In this document: positions 35,789-44,803 of the stretch, piece by piece
Layout: each line of letters opens with the position of its first letter
How positions within the stretch are numbered: position 1 is the first letter of the stretch
NCBI GenBank assembly: GCA_959605945.1
Contig: CAUHGY010000001.1
Span: 4,998-68,997, forward strand
Source of the DNA: an uncultured Clostridia bacterium
Lineage (GTDB): Bacteria; Bacillota; Clostridia; Christensenellales; Borkfalkiaceae
Direction: 5' to 3'
Length of the DNA stretch: 64,000 nt
The notes under the pieces: generated by a model
What the model was told of the DNA's origin: nothing
Databases searched by the model: none
The model's input: the letters and a program-made list of their open reading frames with translations, nothing else
Made by a program: the position numbers and the translations under genes

Positions 35789-36328
35789 ATGGCAAAAACC
35801 ACCAAGATTCTGATTGCCGGTTTCGGCGGACAGGGGATTCTGTTTGCGGGAAAAGCCTTGGCGTATACCGGGCTTAAAGCCGACATGGAAGTCAGCTGGC
35901 TTCCTTCTTACGGCCCCGAAATGCGCGGGGGAACGGCAAATTGCAGCGTGACGCTTTCAGATACTGCTATCGGATCTCCTATAGTCGATAAACCCGATAT
36001 TCTGATAGCTATGAATCTGCCTTCGCTTGAAAAATATTTTTACGAAACGGAAAAAGGCGGATACATTATATTCGACAGTTCACTGATTATCAAGCAGGAT
36101 ACCAGAGACGATGTTATCACCGTTGGTATTCCTGCGACAAAGATGGCAAGTGATAACGGGCTTGATGGACTGGCGAATATGATAATGTTGGGTAAGGTAA
36201 TCAAAGAAACCGGCATCCTTACATTAGAACAGGTAAAAAACAGTCTATCGCAAATGGTTCCGGCTAAAAAGGCGGACCTTTTACAAAAAAATATCAAGGC
36301 GATAGAATTGGGTTATAATTTTCAATAG
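35789..36328 (+). CDS. 2-oxoacid:ferredoxin oxidoreductase gamma subunit
   Basis: A 179-residue gamma subunit with the expected [19 protein letters not shown] near residue 11 and [15 protein letters not shown] near 45. It completes a four-subunit delta-alpha-beta-gamma enzyme. AAGGAGG lies just before its ATG inside the beta gene end. Short spacing to the regulator gene downstream indicates the same transcript. Confidence 0.92.
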   Translation: MAKTTKILIAGFGGQGILFAGKALAYTGLKADMEVSWLPSYGPEMRGGTANCSVTLSDTAIGSPIVDKPDILIAMNLPSLEKYFYETEKGGYIIFDSSLIIKQDTRDDVITVGIPATKMASDNGLDGLANMIMLGKVIKETGILTLEQVKNSLSQMVPAKKADLLQKNIKAIELGYNFQ

Positions 36329-36337
36329 GGGGTTATT

Positions 36338-36889
36338 ATGAAAGAGCAGTTGAAGGCAATGGGCCAAAGGCTTACGGAGTTAAGGGAAATAAACGGCGTT
36401 TCTGTCAAAGAAATTGCCGAAAGACTCAAAATGACCGAAGAAGAATATACCGCATATGAAAACGGCGACAGAGATTTTTCTTTCAGTTTCATGTTTAATG
36501 TTGCCACGATTTTCGGTGTTGACGTATTCAATCTGCTTTCAGGTAACTCTCCTAAATTGAGCGATTGCGCTGTAGTAAGGAAAGGGCAGGAATTTTTTAT
36601 TAAAAAGGAAGGCTCATATAACTACAAACATCTCGCTTATACGTTTAAGAATAAAAAAGCGGAACCGTTTTTCGTCGTGAGTATGCCGGGCGAGGAAGAT
36701 ACTGACCTTCACAGCCATGAAGGACAGGAATTTAATTTCGTTCTTTCCGGCAGCATGCTTTTCAAGATCGGAGATATGTCGTACGAATTGAATAAAGGCG
36801 ACAGCGTTTATTTCAATTCGTCGCTCAAACACGGCATAAAAGTGCTCGGCGACAAACCCGTTAAATTTCTTGCAGTCGTAATGAAATAA
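36338..36889 (+). CDS. XRE-family regulator with C-terminal cupin domain
   Basis: A 183-residue protein with an N-terminal helix-turn-helix of the XRE/Cro type (about 8-62) and a C-terminal cupin barrel (about 105-183; VVSMPGEEDTDLHSHEGQEFNFVLSGS, then DSVYFNSSLKHGIKV). The cupin probably senses a small metabolite. Such HTH-cupin genes often stand beside acyl-CoA synthetase genes, as here (29 bases before the next gene). It likely regulates this locus in addition to the T-boxes; no operator was identified. Confidence 0.88.
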   Translation: MKEQLKAMGQRLTELREINGVSVKEIAERLKMTEEEYTAYENGDRDFSFSFMFNVATIFGVDVFNLLSGNSPKLSDCAVVRKGQEFFIKKEGSYNYKHLAYTFKNKKAEPFFVVSMPGEEDTDLHSHEGQEFNFVLSGSMLFKIGDMSYELNKGDSVYFNSSLKHGIKVLGDKPVKFLAVVMK

Positions 36890-36917
36890 TTCAATTGACG
36901 CCGTTACGGAGTTAAAT

Positions 36918-38612
36918 ATGGTTATTTACGAAAAATATACGGGAAGAAACAGGGATTCATTTAAAGATTTAAAAGATTTAAGAGAAAACTTCAAAATAAC
37001 GTACGGCGAAGATTTTAACTTTGCCTATGACGTGATGGATGTGTTGGCAAAAGAAAAACCGGACAAACTTGCCATGCTTTGGCTTTCCGATAAGAAAGAA
37101 GAAAAGCGTTTTACTTTTGCCGATATGAAATATTGGTCGGATAAAACCGCATGCTATCTCAAGAGCATGGGCATAAAGAAAGGGGACAAGGTCCTGCTTG
37201 TACTGAAGCGCAGCTATTTATTTTGGTTTTGTATGCTTGCCATGCATAAAATAGGTGCGATACCCATTCAAGCGACCAATATGCTTGTGGGAAAAGACTT
37301 TACTTACCGATGTAATAAAGCCGGTATACGTGCGGTCATCATTACCGGTGACGGCGATGTCAGCGAACATTTTGACACGGTTGAAGCTCAATGCACAACC
37401 GTAGAGATGAAATTTGTCACAAAACATAAGGATGCCGGAAAAGGCTGGATTGATTTTGAAAGCGGGCTTATGGCTGCATCGTCTGATTGGAAAAAACCTG
37501 TCGGAAAAGATGCTGTCAAAGCAAAAGACATTATGTTTATGGCGTTTTCGTCAGGCACAACGGGTTATCCCAAAATGATAATGCACGATTTTACTTATCC
37601 GTTAGGGCATATCGTGACGGGATTGTTCTGGCATCGCGTGGAAGACGGAGGACTTCACTTCACTATATCCGACACGGGGTGGCTGAAATCGCTTTGGGGT
37701 AAATTTTATGGACAATGGTTCGGCGAATCGGCAATACTCGTGTACGATTTCAATAAATTTGACGGGGCCGATATATTGGATGTGCTGTCAAAATATAAAG
37801 TCACCACTTTCTGTGTTCCGCCTACCATGTATAGATTTATGCTGCAAAACGACGTCAAATCTTACGACCTGTCATCGCTTAAACATTGTTGTTCTGCGGG
37901 AGAGGCCCTCAATGCGGATATTTTTAACAAGTGGAAAGATGCTACCGGGTTGGAAATATACGAGGGATTCGGTCAGACCGAAACGACGCTTTGTCTCGGC
38001 ACTCTTTACGGTTTTTCAAAGCCGATTTCGGGTTTTATAGGCAAACCCGTTGCGGGATACGATTTAATGGTGGCGGGAAAAGACGGTAAAGAATGTCTTC
38101 CCGGCGAAGCCGGAGAAATCTGCATAAAAGCAAGTCCGGAAAACAAACCGTGCGGTTTGATGTGCGGTTATTATAACGACGAAGAGTCAACTGCGTACAG
38201 TTGGCGCGGCGGGTGTTTCCATACGGGCGACACCGCATATGTAGACGAATACGGCAACTATAAATATATCGGTCGTAACGATGACGTCATAAAGTCGTCA
38301 GGATACCGCATCGGACCTTTCGAAGTGGAAAGCGTTCTCATGGAACATCCCGCGGTTCTCGAAGTGGCCGTTACCGGAGTGCCTGACGAAAAAAGAGGTT
38401 TCAGCGTAAAGGCAACGATAGTTCTTAAAAAAGGTTATGTTCCGAGCAGCGAGCTTGTTGTTGAGCTTCAAAATTACGTCAAAACAAACACGGCGCCTTA
38501 TAAATATCCGCGAGTGGTGGAATTTGTAGAATCACTTCCAAAAACTATCAGCGGCAAAATAAGACGTACTGAAATACGTGAGAATGACATGTTGAAATAC
38601 GGAAAAAAATAA
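36918..38612 (+). CDS. AMP-forming acyl-CoA synthetase (MACS-like), second copy
   Basis: A 564-residue paralogue of the synthetase at 25182. Motifs: AFSSGTTGYPK (about 206-216), LHFTISDTGWLKSLWGKFYGQW, GFGQTETT, FHTGD, RNDDVIKSSGYRIGPFE and PKTISGKIRRTE with the catalytic Lys. The two share long identical stretches yet differ in the putative acyl-pocket region, so they may activate different acids. It ends the operon, before a strong terminator. Ribosome site ACGGAG. Confidence 0.88.
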   Translation: MVIYEKYTGRNRDSFKDLKDLRENFKITYGEDFNFAYDVMDVLAKEKPDKLAMLWLSDKKEEKRFTFADMKYWSDKTACYLKSMGIKKGDKVLLVLKRSYLFWFCMLAMHKIGAIPIQATNMLVGKDFTYRCNKAGIRAVIITGDGDVSEHFDTVEAQCTTVEMKFVTKHKDAGKGWIDFESGLMAASSDWKKPVGKDAVKAKDIMFMAFSSGTTGYPKMIMHDFTYPLGHIVTGLFWHRVEDGGLHFTISDTGWLKSLWGKFYGQWFGESAILVYDFNKFDGADILDVLSKYKVTTFCVPPTMYRFMLQNDVKSYDLSSLKHCCSAGEALNADIFNKWKDATGLEIYEGFGQTETTLCLGTLYGFSKPISGFIGKPVAGYDLMVAGKDGKECLPGEAGEICIKASPENKPCGLMCGYYNDEESTAYSWRGGCFHTGDTAYVDEYGNYKYIGRNDDVIKSSGYRIGPFEVESVLMEHPAVLEVAVTGVPDEKRGFSVKATIVLKKGYVPSSELVVELQNYVKTNTAPYKYPRVVEFVESLPKTISGKIRRTEIRENDMLKYGKK

Positions 38613-38618
38613 ATATCG

Positions 38619-38645
38619 GCCGCCATATATGGCGGCTGTATTTTT
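38619..38645 (+). terminator. Terminator at the end of the acyl-CoA synthetase/oxidoreductase operon
   Basis: The perfect palindrome GCCGCCATATATGGCGGC (38619-38636) is followed by TGTATTTTT. Confidence 0.85.
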
Positions 38646-38684
38646 ATAAGTTTTGATTTTTCAGATATAAATTTATTTTTTTGC

Positions 38685-38713
38685 TTGACATATATTTTAT
38701 AATATGCTACTAT
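38685..38713 (+). promoter_or_regulatory. Promoter of the histidine operon
   Basis: TTGACA (38685-38690), 17-base spacer, TACTAT (38708-38713) with a TGC extension just upstream (extended -10). The leader to hisZ is about 85 bases; it contains no T-box and no run of His codons. Confidence 0.8.
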
Positions 38714-38805
38714 ATTAGCGTGTTAAAGTGATAAAGCAAATGACGATGCAAGGAAAGACATAAGAGAGTTCAAGCATTTAATAAGAATAGCAGGTAATAA
38801 CAGTC

Positions 38806-39900
38806 ATGGAAATTAAAAACAAATTACTCACCGGAGAAGAAAAAATTTCTTTTCGTTTAAGAAGCCTTTATGCGGGTTTCGGCTATTCATGTTTTAAGAT
38901 GAGTAAATTCGAAGAATACGATCTGTACAGTCGGAACAAAGATTTTCTTGTTTCCGACAGGGTGCTTACGTTTACAGATACTGACGGAAAACTTATGGCC
39001 TTAAAACCCGACGTTACGTTATCGATTGTAAAAAATTACGACGGAACGGCCGGCGATGTACAGCGTGTTTACTATAATGAAAACGTTTACAGAGTATCGG
39101 AGAACACAAAAAAGTATAAAGAGATTATGCAGGCGGGTCTCGAATGTATCGGCGCCCTGACAGATTATAATCTTTTCGAGGTTCTGTTTCTTGCCGCAGA
39201 AAGTCTTAATGTTATATCCGAGAGAAGTGTTCTTATATTGTCGCATCTCGGCGTTATATCCGCAATTTTGGAAAAAGTCGGATGCGCTGAAGATGAGCTT
39301 CTTTTAAATATTTCGGAAAAAAATCTCCACGGAGTGGATGAAATATGCAAACGATGCGCTATCGACGGAAGTATTTATGAGATTCTGAAGCTTGTAACCG
39401 CATCTTCCTGGGAAGCGGATGATATATTGCAGAAATTAAGAAAACTTTCTTCCGATAAACTTCTTTTAAAATCTCTTGACGAAATAGAACGTGCGGCACG
39501 GTTTTTAAAATCCAATTCAAAAGTGCCGGTACGCGTGGATTTTTCCGTAGTAAATGATATGAATTACTATAACGGTCTTGTTTTCAGAGGATATGTCAAA
39601 GAAATTCCCGCGCGTGTTCTTAGCGGCGGACAATACGATAAACTTATGGATAAAATGTCCAAAAATGCCAAAGCTGCAGGTTTTGCCGTTTATCTCGACC
39701 TTGCGGAAAGATTAAAGACCGAAGATTATCCCGATGTTGACGCCGTTCTGCTTTATGACGAGAACATCGACGCGGAAGACATAATTAAAGAAGTAAAAAA
39801 ATACAGAGAAGCAGGCAAAAGCGTTGCGGTTTGCGCTGACGTACCGAATAAAATAACCTTTGGGGAAATTATTCGTATAAGCGAGAAAAAATTATCATGA
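38806..39900 (+). CDS. hisZ: ATP phosphoribosyltransferase regulatory subunit
   Basis: HisZ is a histidyl-tRNA-synthetase-like protein without tRNA-charging activity that forms a hetero-octamer with short HisG and gives it histidine feedback control. The 364 residues resemble the class II core: motif-2-like LKPDVTLSIVKNYDG and QRVYYNENVYRV near 65-95, ILSGGQYDKLM near 265. A separate tRNA-binding C-terminal domain is absent. First gene of the his operon, with the promoter about 100 bases upstream. It overlaps hisG by ATGA. Confidence 0.93.
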   Translation: MEIKNKLLTGEEKISFRLRSLYAGFGYSCFKMSKFEEYDLYSRNKDFLVSDRVLTFTDTDGKLMALKPDVTLSIVKNYDGTAGDVQRVYYNENVYRVSENTKKYKEIMQAGLECIGALTDYNLFEVLFLAAESLNVISERSVLILSHLGVISAILEKVGCAEDELLLNISEKNLHGVDEICKRCAIDGSIYEILKLVTASSWEADDILQKLRKLSSDKLLLKSLDEIERAARFLKSNSKVPVRVDFSVVNDMNYYNGLVFRGYVKEIPARVLSGGQYDKLMDKMSKNAKAAGFAVYLDLAERLKTEDYPDVDAVLLYDENIDAEDIIKEVKKYREAGKSVAVCADVPNKITFGEIIRISEKKLS

Positions 39901-40553
39901 AAGAGATATTGAACGTTGCTCTTCCCAAGGGGAGACTTGGAGAAAAAGTATATAAACTTTTTGAAAAATCAGGATATTCCTGTCCGGAAATATTAGATTC
40001 ATCCACAAGAAAGCTTATATTTGAAAATCCGGAAAAAGGTATAAGATATTTTTGGGTTAAACCTTCCGATGTAAGCATATATGTTGAACGCGGAGCGGCC
40101 GATATAGGAATTGCGGGTAAAGATATTCTGATGGAATATAAACCGCGGGTTTTTGAATTGCTCGATCTGAAACTCGGTAAATGCCGCCTTGCGGTTGCCG
40201 CAAAAAAAGGTTTTAGGGACAAACGTGAATATACCCTTCGTGTGGCTACAAAATTTCCAAATATAACTACGGAATACTACGCCGAAAAATGCCGCGATGT
40301 CGACATAATAAAACTCAACGGATCTATAGAACTTGCACCTATTCTTAATTTGTCGGATGTTATATTGGATATAGTCGAAACAGGCACTACTCTTTTGGAA
40401 AATAATCTTGAACCTATCGAGAAAGTAGCTGACGTTTCCGCAAGGCTTATCGCAAATACCGCGTCGTTTCAGTTTAAAAACGGAGAAATAACCGAAATAC
40501 TTGACAATCTGAGAAAATATACGGAGGGAAGCGGCGTTGATAAAAATTTTTAA
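39897..40553 (+). CDS. hisG: ATP phosphoribosyltransferase, short form
   Basis: First enzyme of histidine synthesis: ATP + PRPP to phosphoribosyl-ATP. The 218-residue short form lacks the C-terminal regulatory domain, which agrees with hisZ next door. Motifs include NVALPKGRLGEKVYKLF at the start, DIGIAGKDIL near 65 and the PRPP-binding DIVETGTTLLENNL near 160. It overlaps hisZ by four bases and hisD by 17 bases. Confidence 0.95.
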   Translation: MKEILNVALPKGRLGEKVYKLFEKSGYSCPEILDSSTRKLIFENPEKGIRYFWVKPSDVSIYVERGAADIGIAGKDILMEYKPRVFELLDLKLGKCRLAVAAKKGFRDKREYTLRVATKFPNITTEYYAEKCRDVDIIKLNGSIELAPILNLSDVILDIVETGTTLLENNLEPIEKVADVSARLIANTASFQFKNGEITEILDNLRKYTEGSGVDKNF

Positions 40554-41814
40554 AACAGAAGACGGAAATTACGGCGGAATATTTGAGAGAGCAGACTTAA
40601 AAAGCAGTGTAGGAAATGCCGTTTCCGAAATAATTGAAAACGTCAGAAAAAACGGAGACAAAGCCCTTTTTGAATATACGGAGAAATTCGACGGCGTAAA
40701 ACTTACTTCTCTTAAAGTGGAAAAAGAAGAAATAGACGAGGCAATTAACCTTTCGGATAAAGGCTTTCAGGAAGTGCTTAAAAGCGCGGCTGCGAATATA
40801 AGAGCATTCCATGAAGAGCAAAGACGGCAAGGTTTTTCCTTCGTGAATGCCGACGGTATAACAGTGGGGCAGAAAATAATTCCTATTGAAAGAGTCGGAG
40901 TATATGTTCCCGGCGGCACGGCGGCGTATCCTTCTACCGTACTGATGGATGTTATACCCGCAAAAATTGCCGGGTGCAACAAGATAGTTATGGTGTCTCC
41001 GCCCGACAAAAACGGAAAGATTGCGCCGGAGATTCTTGTTGCCGCCTTTATTGCAGGCGTGGACGAAATATATAAGATAGGCGGTGCTCAGGCAATAGCG
41101 GCGCTCGCTTACGGCACGAAAAGCGTTCCTGCAGTTTATAAAATAGTCGGACCCGGAAACGCTTATGTTGCGGAAGCTAAAAGGCAGGTTTTCGGACAAG
41201 TTTCAATAGATATGATAGCGGGACCGAGCGAAATTTTAATTGTATCGGACGATAAAACATCTCCGCAATGCGTTGCCGCCGATTTGCTTTCACAGGCGGA
41301 ACACGATAAAAACGCGAGCGCGGTGCTGGTTACCGACAGTTATGATTTTGCGCTTAAAGTGAGCGAGGCGATTGAAACGAGAATAAACTCGCTTTCACGC
41401 AGAGATATTGCACGCGCATCGATAGATAATAACGGAAAAATTATTGTCGTTGAAAATATTCTAAAGGCAATTGAAATCGCAAACGAACTTGCCCCCGAAC
41501 ATCTTGAATTGTGTATTGACGACGCCATGGAGTATCTGCCGTTCGTTAAAAACGCAGGTTCGGTATTCATCGGCAGATATACTCCCGAGGCGTTGGGAGA
41601 TTATTATGCAGGTCCTAATCATACGCTGCCTACGAGCGGTACTGCGAAATTTTCCAGCCCGCTTTCGGTAGACGATTTTATTAAAAAAACTCAGTTTATT
41701 TGTGCTACGGAAGGCGCCGTAAAAAACGTTGCCGCAAACGTTGCGCTCTTTGCCCGCAGAGAAGGTCTTACCGCGCATGCGGAAAGTGCGGAAATCAGAT
41801 TGGAGAAGTTTTAA
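40537..41814 (+). CDS. hisD: Histidinol dehydrogenase
   Basis: Zinc enzyme oxidising histidinol to histidine in two NAD steps. The 425 residues contain VPGGTAAYPSTVLM, PGNAYVAEAKR, DLLSQAEHDKNASA with the zinc Gln/His, ELAPEHLEL and GPNHTLPTSG. The start is TTG at 40537, backed by ACGGAGGGA about 8 bases upstream inside hisG; the protein aligns from this point. Confidence 0.95.
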   Translation: MIKIFKTEDGNYGGIFERADLKSSVGNAVSEIIENVRKNGDKALFEYTEKFDGVKLTSLKVEKEEIDEAINLSDKGFQEVLKSAAANIRAFHEEQRRQGFSFVNADGITVGQKIIPIERVGVYVPGGTAAYPSTVLMDVIPAKIAGCNKIVMVSPPDKNGKIAPEILVAAFIAGVDEIYKIGGAQAIAALAYGTKSVPAVYKIVGPGNAYVAEAKRQVFGQVSIDMIAGPSEILIVSDDKTSPQCVAADLLSQAEHDKNASAVLVTDSYDFALKVSEAIETRINSLSRRDIARASIDNNGKIIVVENILKAIEIANELAPEHLELCIDDAMEYLPFVKNAGSVFIGRYTPEALGDYYAGPNHTLPTSGTAKFSSPLSVDDFIKKTQFICATEGAVKNVAANVALFARREGLTAHAESAEIRLEKF

Positions 41815-41815
41815 T

Positions 41816-42880
41816 ATGGGGCGATTTTTCAGCGGAAGGTTTAAATTCCTCAAAGAATATGTTCCCGGAGAACAGCCAAAGGACAGAAATTATATCAAAC
41901 TAAACACAAATGAAAGTCCGTTTCCGCCGTCCGACGGGGTCAAGAAAGCTGTAGAAAAACAGATAAACAGTCTTAATTTATATTCGGATCCCGAAAGCGC
42001 CGTGCTTACTAAAACCGTGGCGGATTATTACGGGATTGAAAGCGAAAAAGTTCTTATGACGAACGGTTCGGATGAAATACTGAATTACGCATTCGCTGCA
42101 TTCGGAGGAAAACGTAAATTCATTTTTCCTGACATAACTTACGGTTTTTATCCGGTATTTGCGCAAATCAACCGCACGTCTTATAAGACGGTACCTCTTC
42201 GCGCCGATTTTTCAATAAATATAAAAGATTATATCGGAGGCGGCGCTAACATTGTCATTGCGAATCCTAATGCCCCTACGGGACTTGTCTTGCAAAAGCA
42301 GGATGTGGAAAAAATCGTTAAAGGAAATCCTGACGGCGTTGTTATAATAGATGAGGCGTATATAGACTTCGGGGGAGAAAGTTGTTTAAGCCTTATCGAT
42401 GAATACGATAATATTTTAGTAACCCGCACGTTTTCAAAATCTTTTTCACTTGCCGGAGCAAGATTGGGTTTCGGCGCCGGTTCGGCAGAACTTATCAGAG
42501 ATTTGAAAAAAATAAAATATTCCACCAACCCTTATAATGTTAACAGTTTGAGCGCCGCGGCAGGAATAGCAGCGCTAAACGATGCGGAATATTATATGAA
42601 AAATTGTAACGAAATAAAGCGCGTAAGAGAAAAATATAAAAAACAACTCATCGAATGCGGTTTTTCGGTTACAGATTCCGGCGCTAATTTTCTCTTTGCC
42701 GAAAGCGCCGATATAAACGGCGAAACGCTTTATTTAAAGCTCAAGGAAAACGGAGTGCTTGTAAGACATTTTTCTGCGGACAGAATATCTAACCGTATAA
42801 GAATAACAGTCGGAACAGACGCACAGATGCAGCGCTTTACGGAAACTGTGGATAAAATCATAAGGAGAAATAATAAATGA
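41816..42880 (+). CDS. hisC: Histidinol-phosphate aminotransferase
   Basis: PLP enzyme converting imidazole acetol phosphate to histidinol phosphate. The 354 residues have LNTNESPFPPS near 28, NPNAPTGLVL near 150, IDEAYIDFGG near 180, and the PLP lysine in TRTFSKSFSLAGARLGFG. ATG 41816 follows hisD by one base with a GGAGAAG site; a longer in-frame opening inside hisD lacks support. Ends with an ATGA overlap to hisB. Confidence 0.94.
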   Translation: MGRFFSGRFKFLKEYVPGEQPKDRNYIKLNTNESPFPPSDGVKKAVEKQINSLNLYSDPESAVLTKTVADYYGIESEKVLMTNGSDEILNYAFAAFGGKRKFIFPDITYGFYPVFAQINRTSYKTVPLRADFSINIKDYIGGGANIVIANPNAPTGLVLQKQDVEKIVKGNPDGVVIIDEAYIDFGGESCLSLIDEYDNILVTRTFSKSFSLAGARLGFGAGSAELIRDLKKIKYSTNPYNVNSLSAAAGIAALNDAEYYMKNCNEIKRVREKYKKQLIECGFSVTDSGANFLFAESADINGETLYLKLKENGVLVRHFSADRISNRIRITVGTDAQMQRFTETVDKIIRRNNK

Positions 42881-43464
42881 GAACGAGTAAGATAGAAAGG
42901 AATACTAACGAGACAAAAATTTCGCTTTATCTCGCAATAGACGGAAAAGGTAAATCGGAAATTCAGAGCGGGTGCGGATTTCTTGATCATATGCTGACCC
43001 TTTTTGCTGCGCACGGCAATTTTGATATAAAGTTGCTGTGTCAAGGAGACACCGATGTGGACTATCATCACACTGTGGAAGATATAGGCATCTGTTTGGG
43101 AAAGGCATTTTCCGAATGTCTCGGAGACAAAAAAGGCATAGAACGCTATGGCGATAAGACCATTCCCATGGATGAAGCATTGATCATGACTGCCGTGGAT
43201 TTTTCCGGCAGACCGTTTTTAAATTTCGACGTGGAATTTTACAGCGAAAAAATCGGAAATTTCGATACGGAACTTATACGGGAATTTTTTGCGGGATTTG
43301 TACGTTCTGCCGGAATGAATCTTCATGTAGTTCAAATAGCGGGAGAAAATTCTCACCACATAGCCGAAGGTATTTTCAAATCTGCGGCGCGCAGCATCGC
43401 TGCCGCCTGCAGTTTATGTGATAAGAACGCAGGGAAGATACCGTCTACGAAGGGAGTTTTATAA
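42877..43464 (+). CDS. hisB: Imidazoleglycerol-phosphate dehydratase
   Basis: Manganese enzyme that dehydrates imidazoleglycerol phosphate. At 195 residues it is the monofunctional form, without the N-terminal phosphatase domain of enterobacterial HisB. The metal His clusters are seen: FLDHMLTLFAAHG near 37, DYHHTVEDIGI near 66, and SHHIAEGIFKSAARS near 162. The separate PHP phosphatase at the end of the operon supplies the missing step. Confidence 0.95.
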   Translation: MRTSKIERNTNETKISLYLAIDGKGKSEIQSGCGFLDHMLTLFAAHGNFDIKLLCQGDTDVDYHHTVEDIGICLGKAFSECLGDKKGIERYGDKTIPMDEALIMTAVDFSGRPFLNFDVEFYSEKIGNFDTELIREFFAGFVRSAGMNLHVVQIAGENSHHIAEGIFKSAARSIAAACSLCDKNAGKIPSTKGVL

Positions 43465-43469
43465 AGCAA

Positions 43470-44093
43470 ATGGTAACCATAATAGATTATGGAGTAGGCA
43501 ATCTTTATTCTTTGAAAAGTTCGTTTGATTTTATAGGGCAGAAAATTAAAGTGAGCGGGGATATAAACGATATTATGATTGCCGAAAAGCTTGTTTTGCC
43601 CGGGGTAGGGGCTTTCGGCGATGCCGCTAAAAAACTGAGCGAAAAGGGCATGGATCTTGCCGTAAAAGAGAAAGCGGCCGCCGGCATTCCCGTACTGGGA
43701 ATTTGTCTCGGAATGCAACTTTTTTTCGATTACAGTACAGAATACGGCATACATAAAGGATTGTCGCTTATCGATGGCTGCATAGAACCGATAGGAAACA
43801 TTATACCGGAAGGATTAAAAATACCGCATATCGGCTGGAATTCGTTACAATTCAAAAAAAAACATCCGGTTTTCCGTAATATTACGGACGGTGAATACGT
43901 TTATTTTGTACATTCTTTTTATGCAAAACCGAAAAATTTATCGGATGTAGCCGCAACATGCAATTACGGGGCAGATTTAACCGCCGCAGTTGCTCATAAA
44001 AATATCGTCGGATGTCAGTTCCACCCGGAAAAAAGCGGTAAGACGGGTCTGAATATACTGAAAGGTTTTTGCGAATGGGATGGTGAAATATGA
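43470..44093 (+). CDS. hisH: Imidazole glycerol phosphate synthase, glutamine amidotransferase subunit
   Basis: Class I glutaminase delivering ammonia to HisF. The 207 residues show the oxyanion PGVGAFGDA near 49, nucleophile Cys in LGICLGMQLFFD near 80, and His-Glu of the triad in CQFHPEKSG near 186. Overlaps hisA by ATGA. Confidence 0.95.
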   Translation: MVTIIDYGVGNLYSLKSSFDFIGQKIKVSGDINDIMIAEKLVLPGVGAFGDAAKKLSEKGMDLAVKEKAAAGIPVLGICLGMQLFFDYSTEYGIHKGLSLIDGCIEPIGNIIPEGLKIPHIGWNSLQFKKKHPVFRNITDGEYVYFVHSFYAKPKNLSDVAATCNYGADLTAAVAHKNIVGCQFHPEKSGKTGLNILKGFCEWDGEI

Positions 44094-44803
44094 AAATTTT
44101 TCCGGCAATAGATATATTTGACGGTAAAGCCGTGCGCCTTTATAAAGGAAATTACAATAGTATGACCATTTACAGCAGCGATCCCGTCGGGGTAAGCGAG
44201 CGTTTTAAGGAATCAGGAGCGGAATATATTCATGTGGTAGATTTGCAGGGGGCAAAAGACGGTGAAAGCAAAAATTTGCATATCGTTGAAGAAATAATAA
44301 AAAAAACAGCTCTTTTTGTGCAAATTGGCGGCGGAATACGGAATATGGATTCAATAAAGAGATGTTTGGACGCGGGTGTTTCTCGTGTTATTCTCGGGAC
44401 TTCGGCAGTGACGGACGAAAAGTTTCTGGCAACCGCAATTTCGGAATATAATGATAAAATAGCCGTGGGGGCAGACATTAAAGACGGCTATGTAGCTATA
44501 AAGGGCTGGACGGAAAACAGTGCGCTCTCATATGATGAATTTTTTGAAAAGATGGTTGATGTCGGCGTTAAAACAATGATTTGTACGGATATTTCGCGTG
44601 ACGGAGCTATGAAAGGAACAAATCTCGGATTGTATGGAGAGTTGAAAAAATATAAAGAGATCAATGTTATAGCTTCAGGCGGCGTTTCATCGCTTGACGA
44701 TGTTACGGCATTAAAAAATATCGGTGTTTACGGAGCCATAATAGGAAAAGCATACTATACCGGCGCTGTCGATCTTAAAAAAGCCATTGAGGTGGCAAAA
44801 TGA
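44090..44803 (+). CDS. hisA: ProFAR isomerase
   Basis: Phosphoribosylformimino-5-aminoimidazole carboxamide ribotide isomerase, a TIM barrel of 237 residues. It has the catalytic Asp in FPAIDIFDGKAVRL (about 3-16), HVVDLQGAKDG near 48, IGGGIRN near 80 and CTDISRDGAMKG near 165 with the second Asp. Overlaps hisF by ATGA. Confidence 0.95.
   Translation: MKIFPAIDIFDGKAVRLYKGNYNSMTIYSSDPVGVSERFKESGAEYIHVVDLQGAKDGESKNLHIVEEIIKKTALFVQIGGGIRNMDSIKRCLDAGVSRVILGTSAVTDEKFLATAISEYNDKIAVGADIKDGYVAIKGWTENSALSYDEFFEKMVDVGVKTMICTDISRDGAMKGTNLGLYGELKKYKEINVIASGGVSSLDDVTALKNIGVYGAIIGKAYYTGAVDLKKAIEVAK

Noticed and set aside
38720..38805. Short hisZ leader with GATG and AGAGAG bits, considered as a T-box or attenuator
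   Set aside because: Only about 85 bases long; it lacks the T-box GGTACCGCG sequence, a terminator and any His codon run.
38806..39900. hisZ considered as histidyl-tRNA synthetase
   Set aside because: It is too short, lacks the anticodon-binding domain, and sits directly before short-form hisG.
41729..41815. Upstream extension of hisC inside hisD
   Set aside because: No ribosome site, and the protein aligns from the ATG at 41816 with GGAGAAG upstream.
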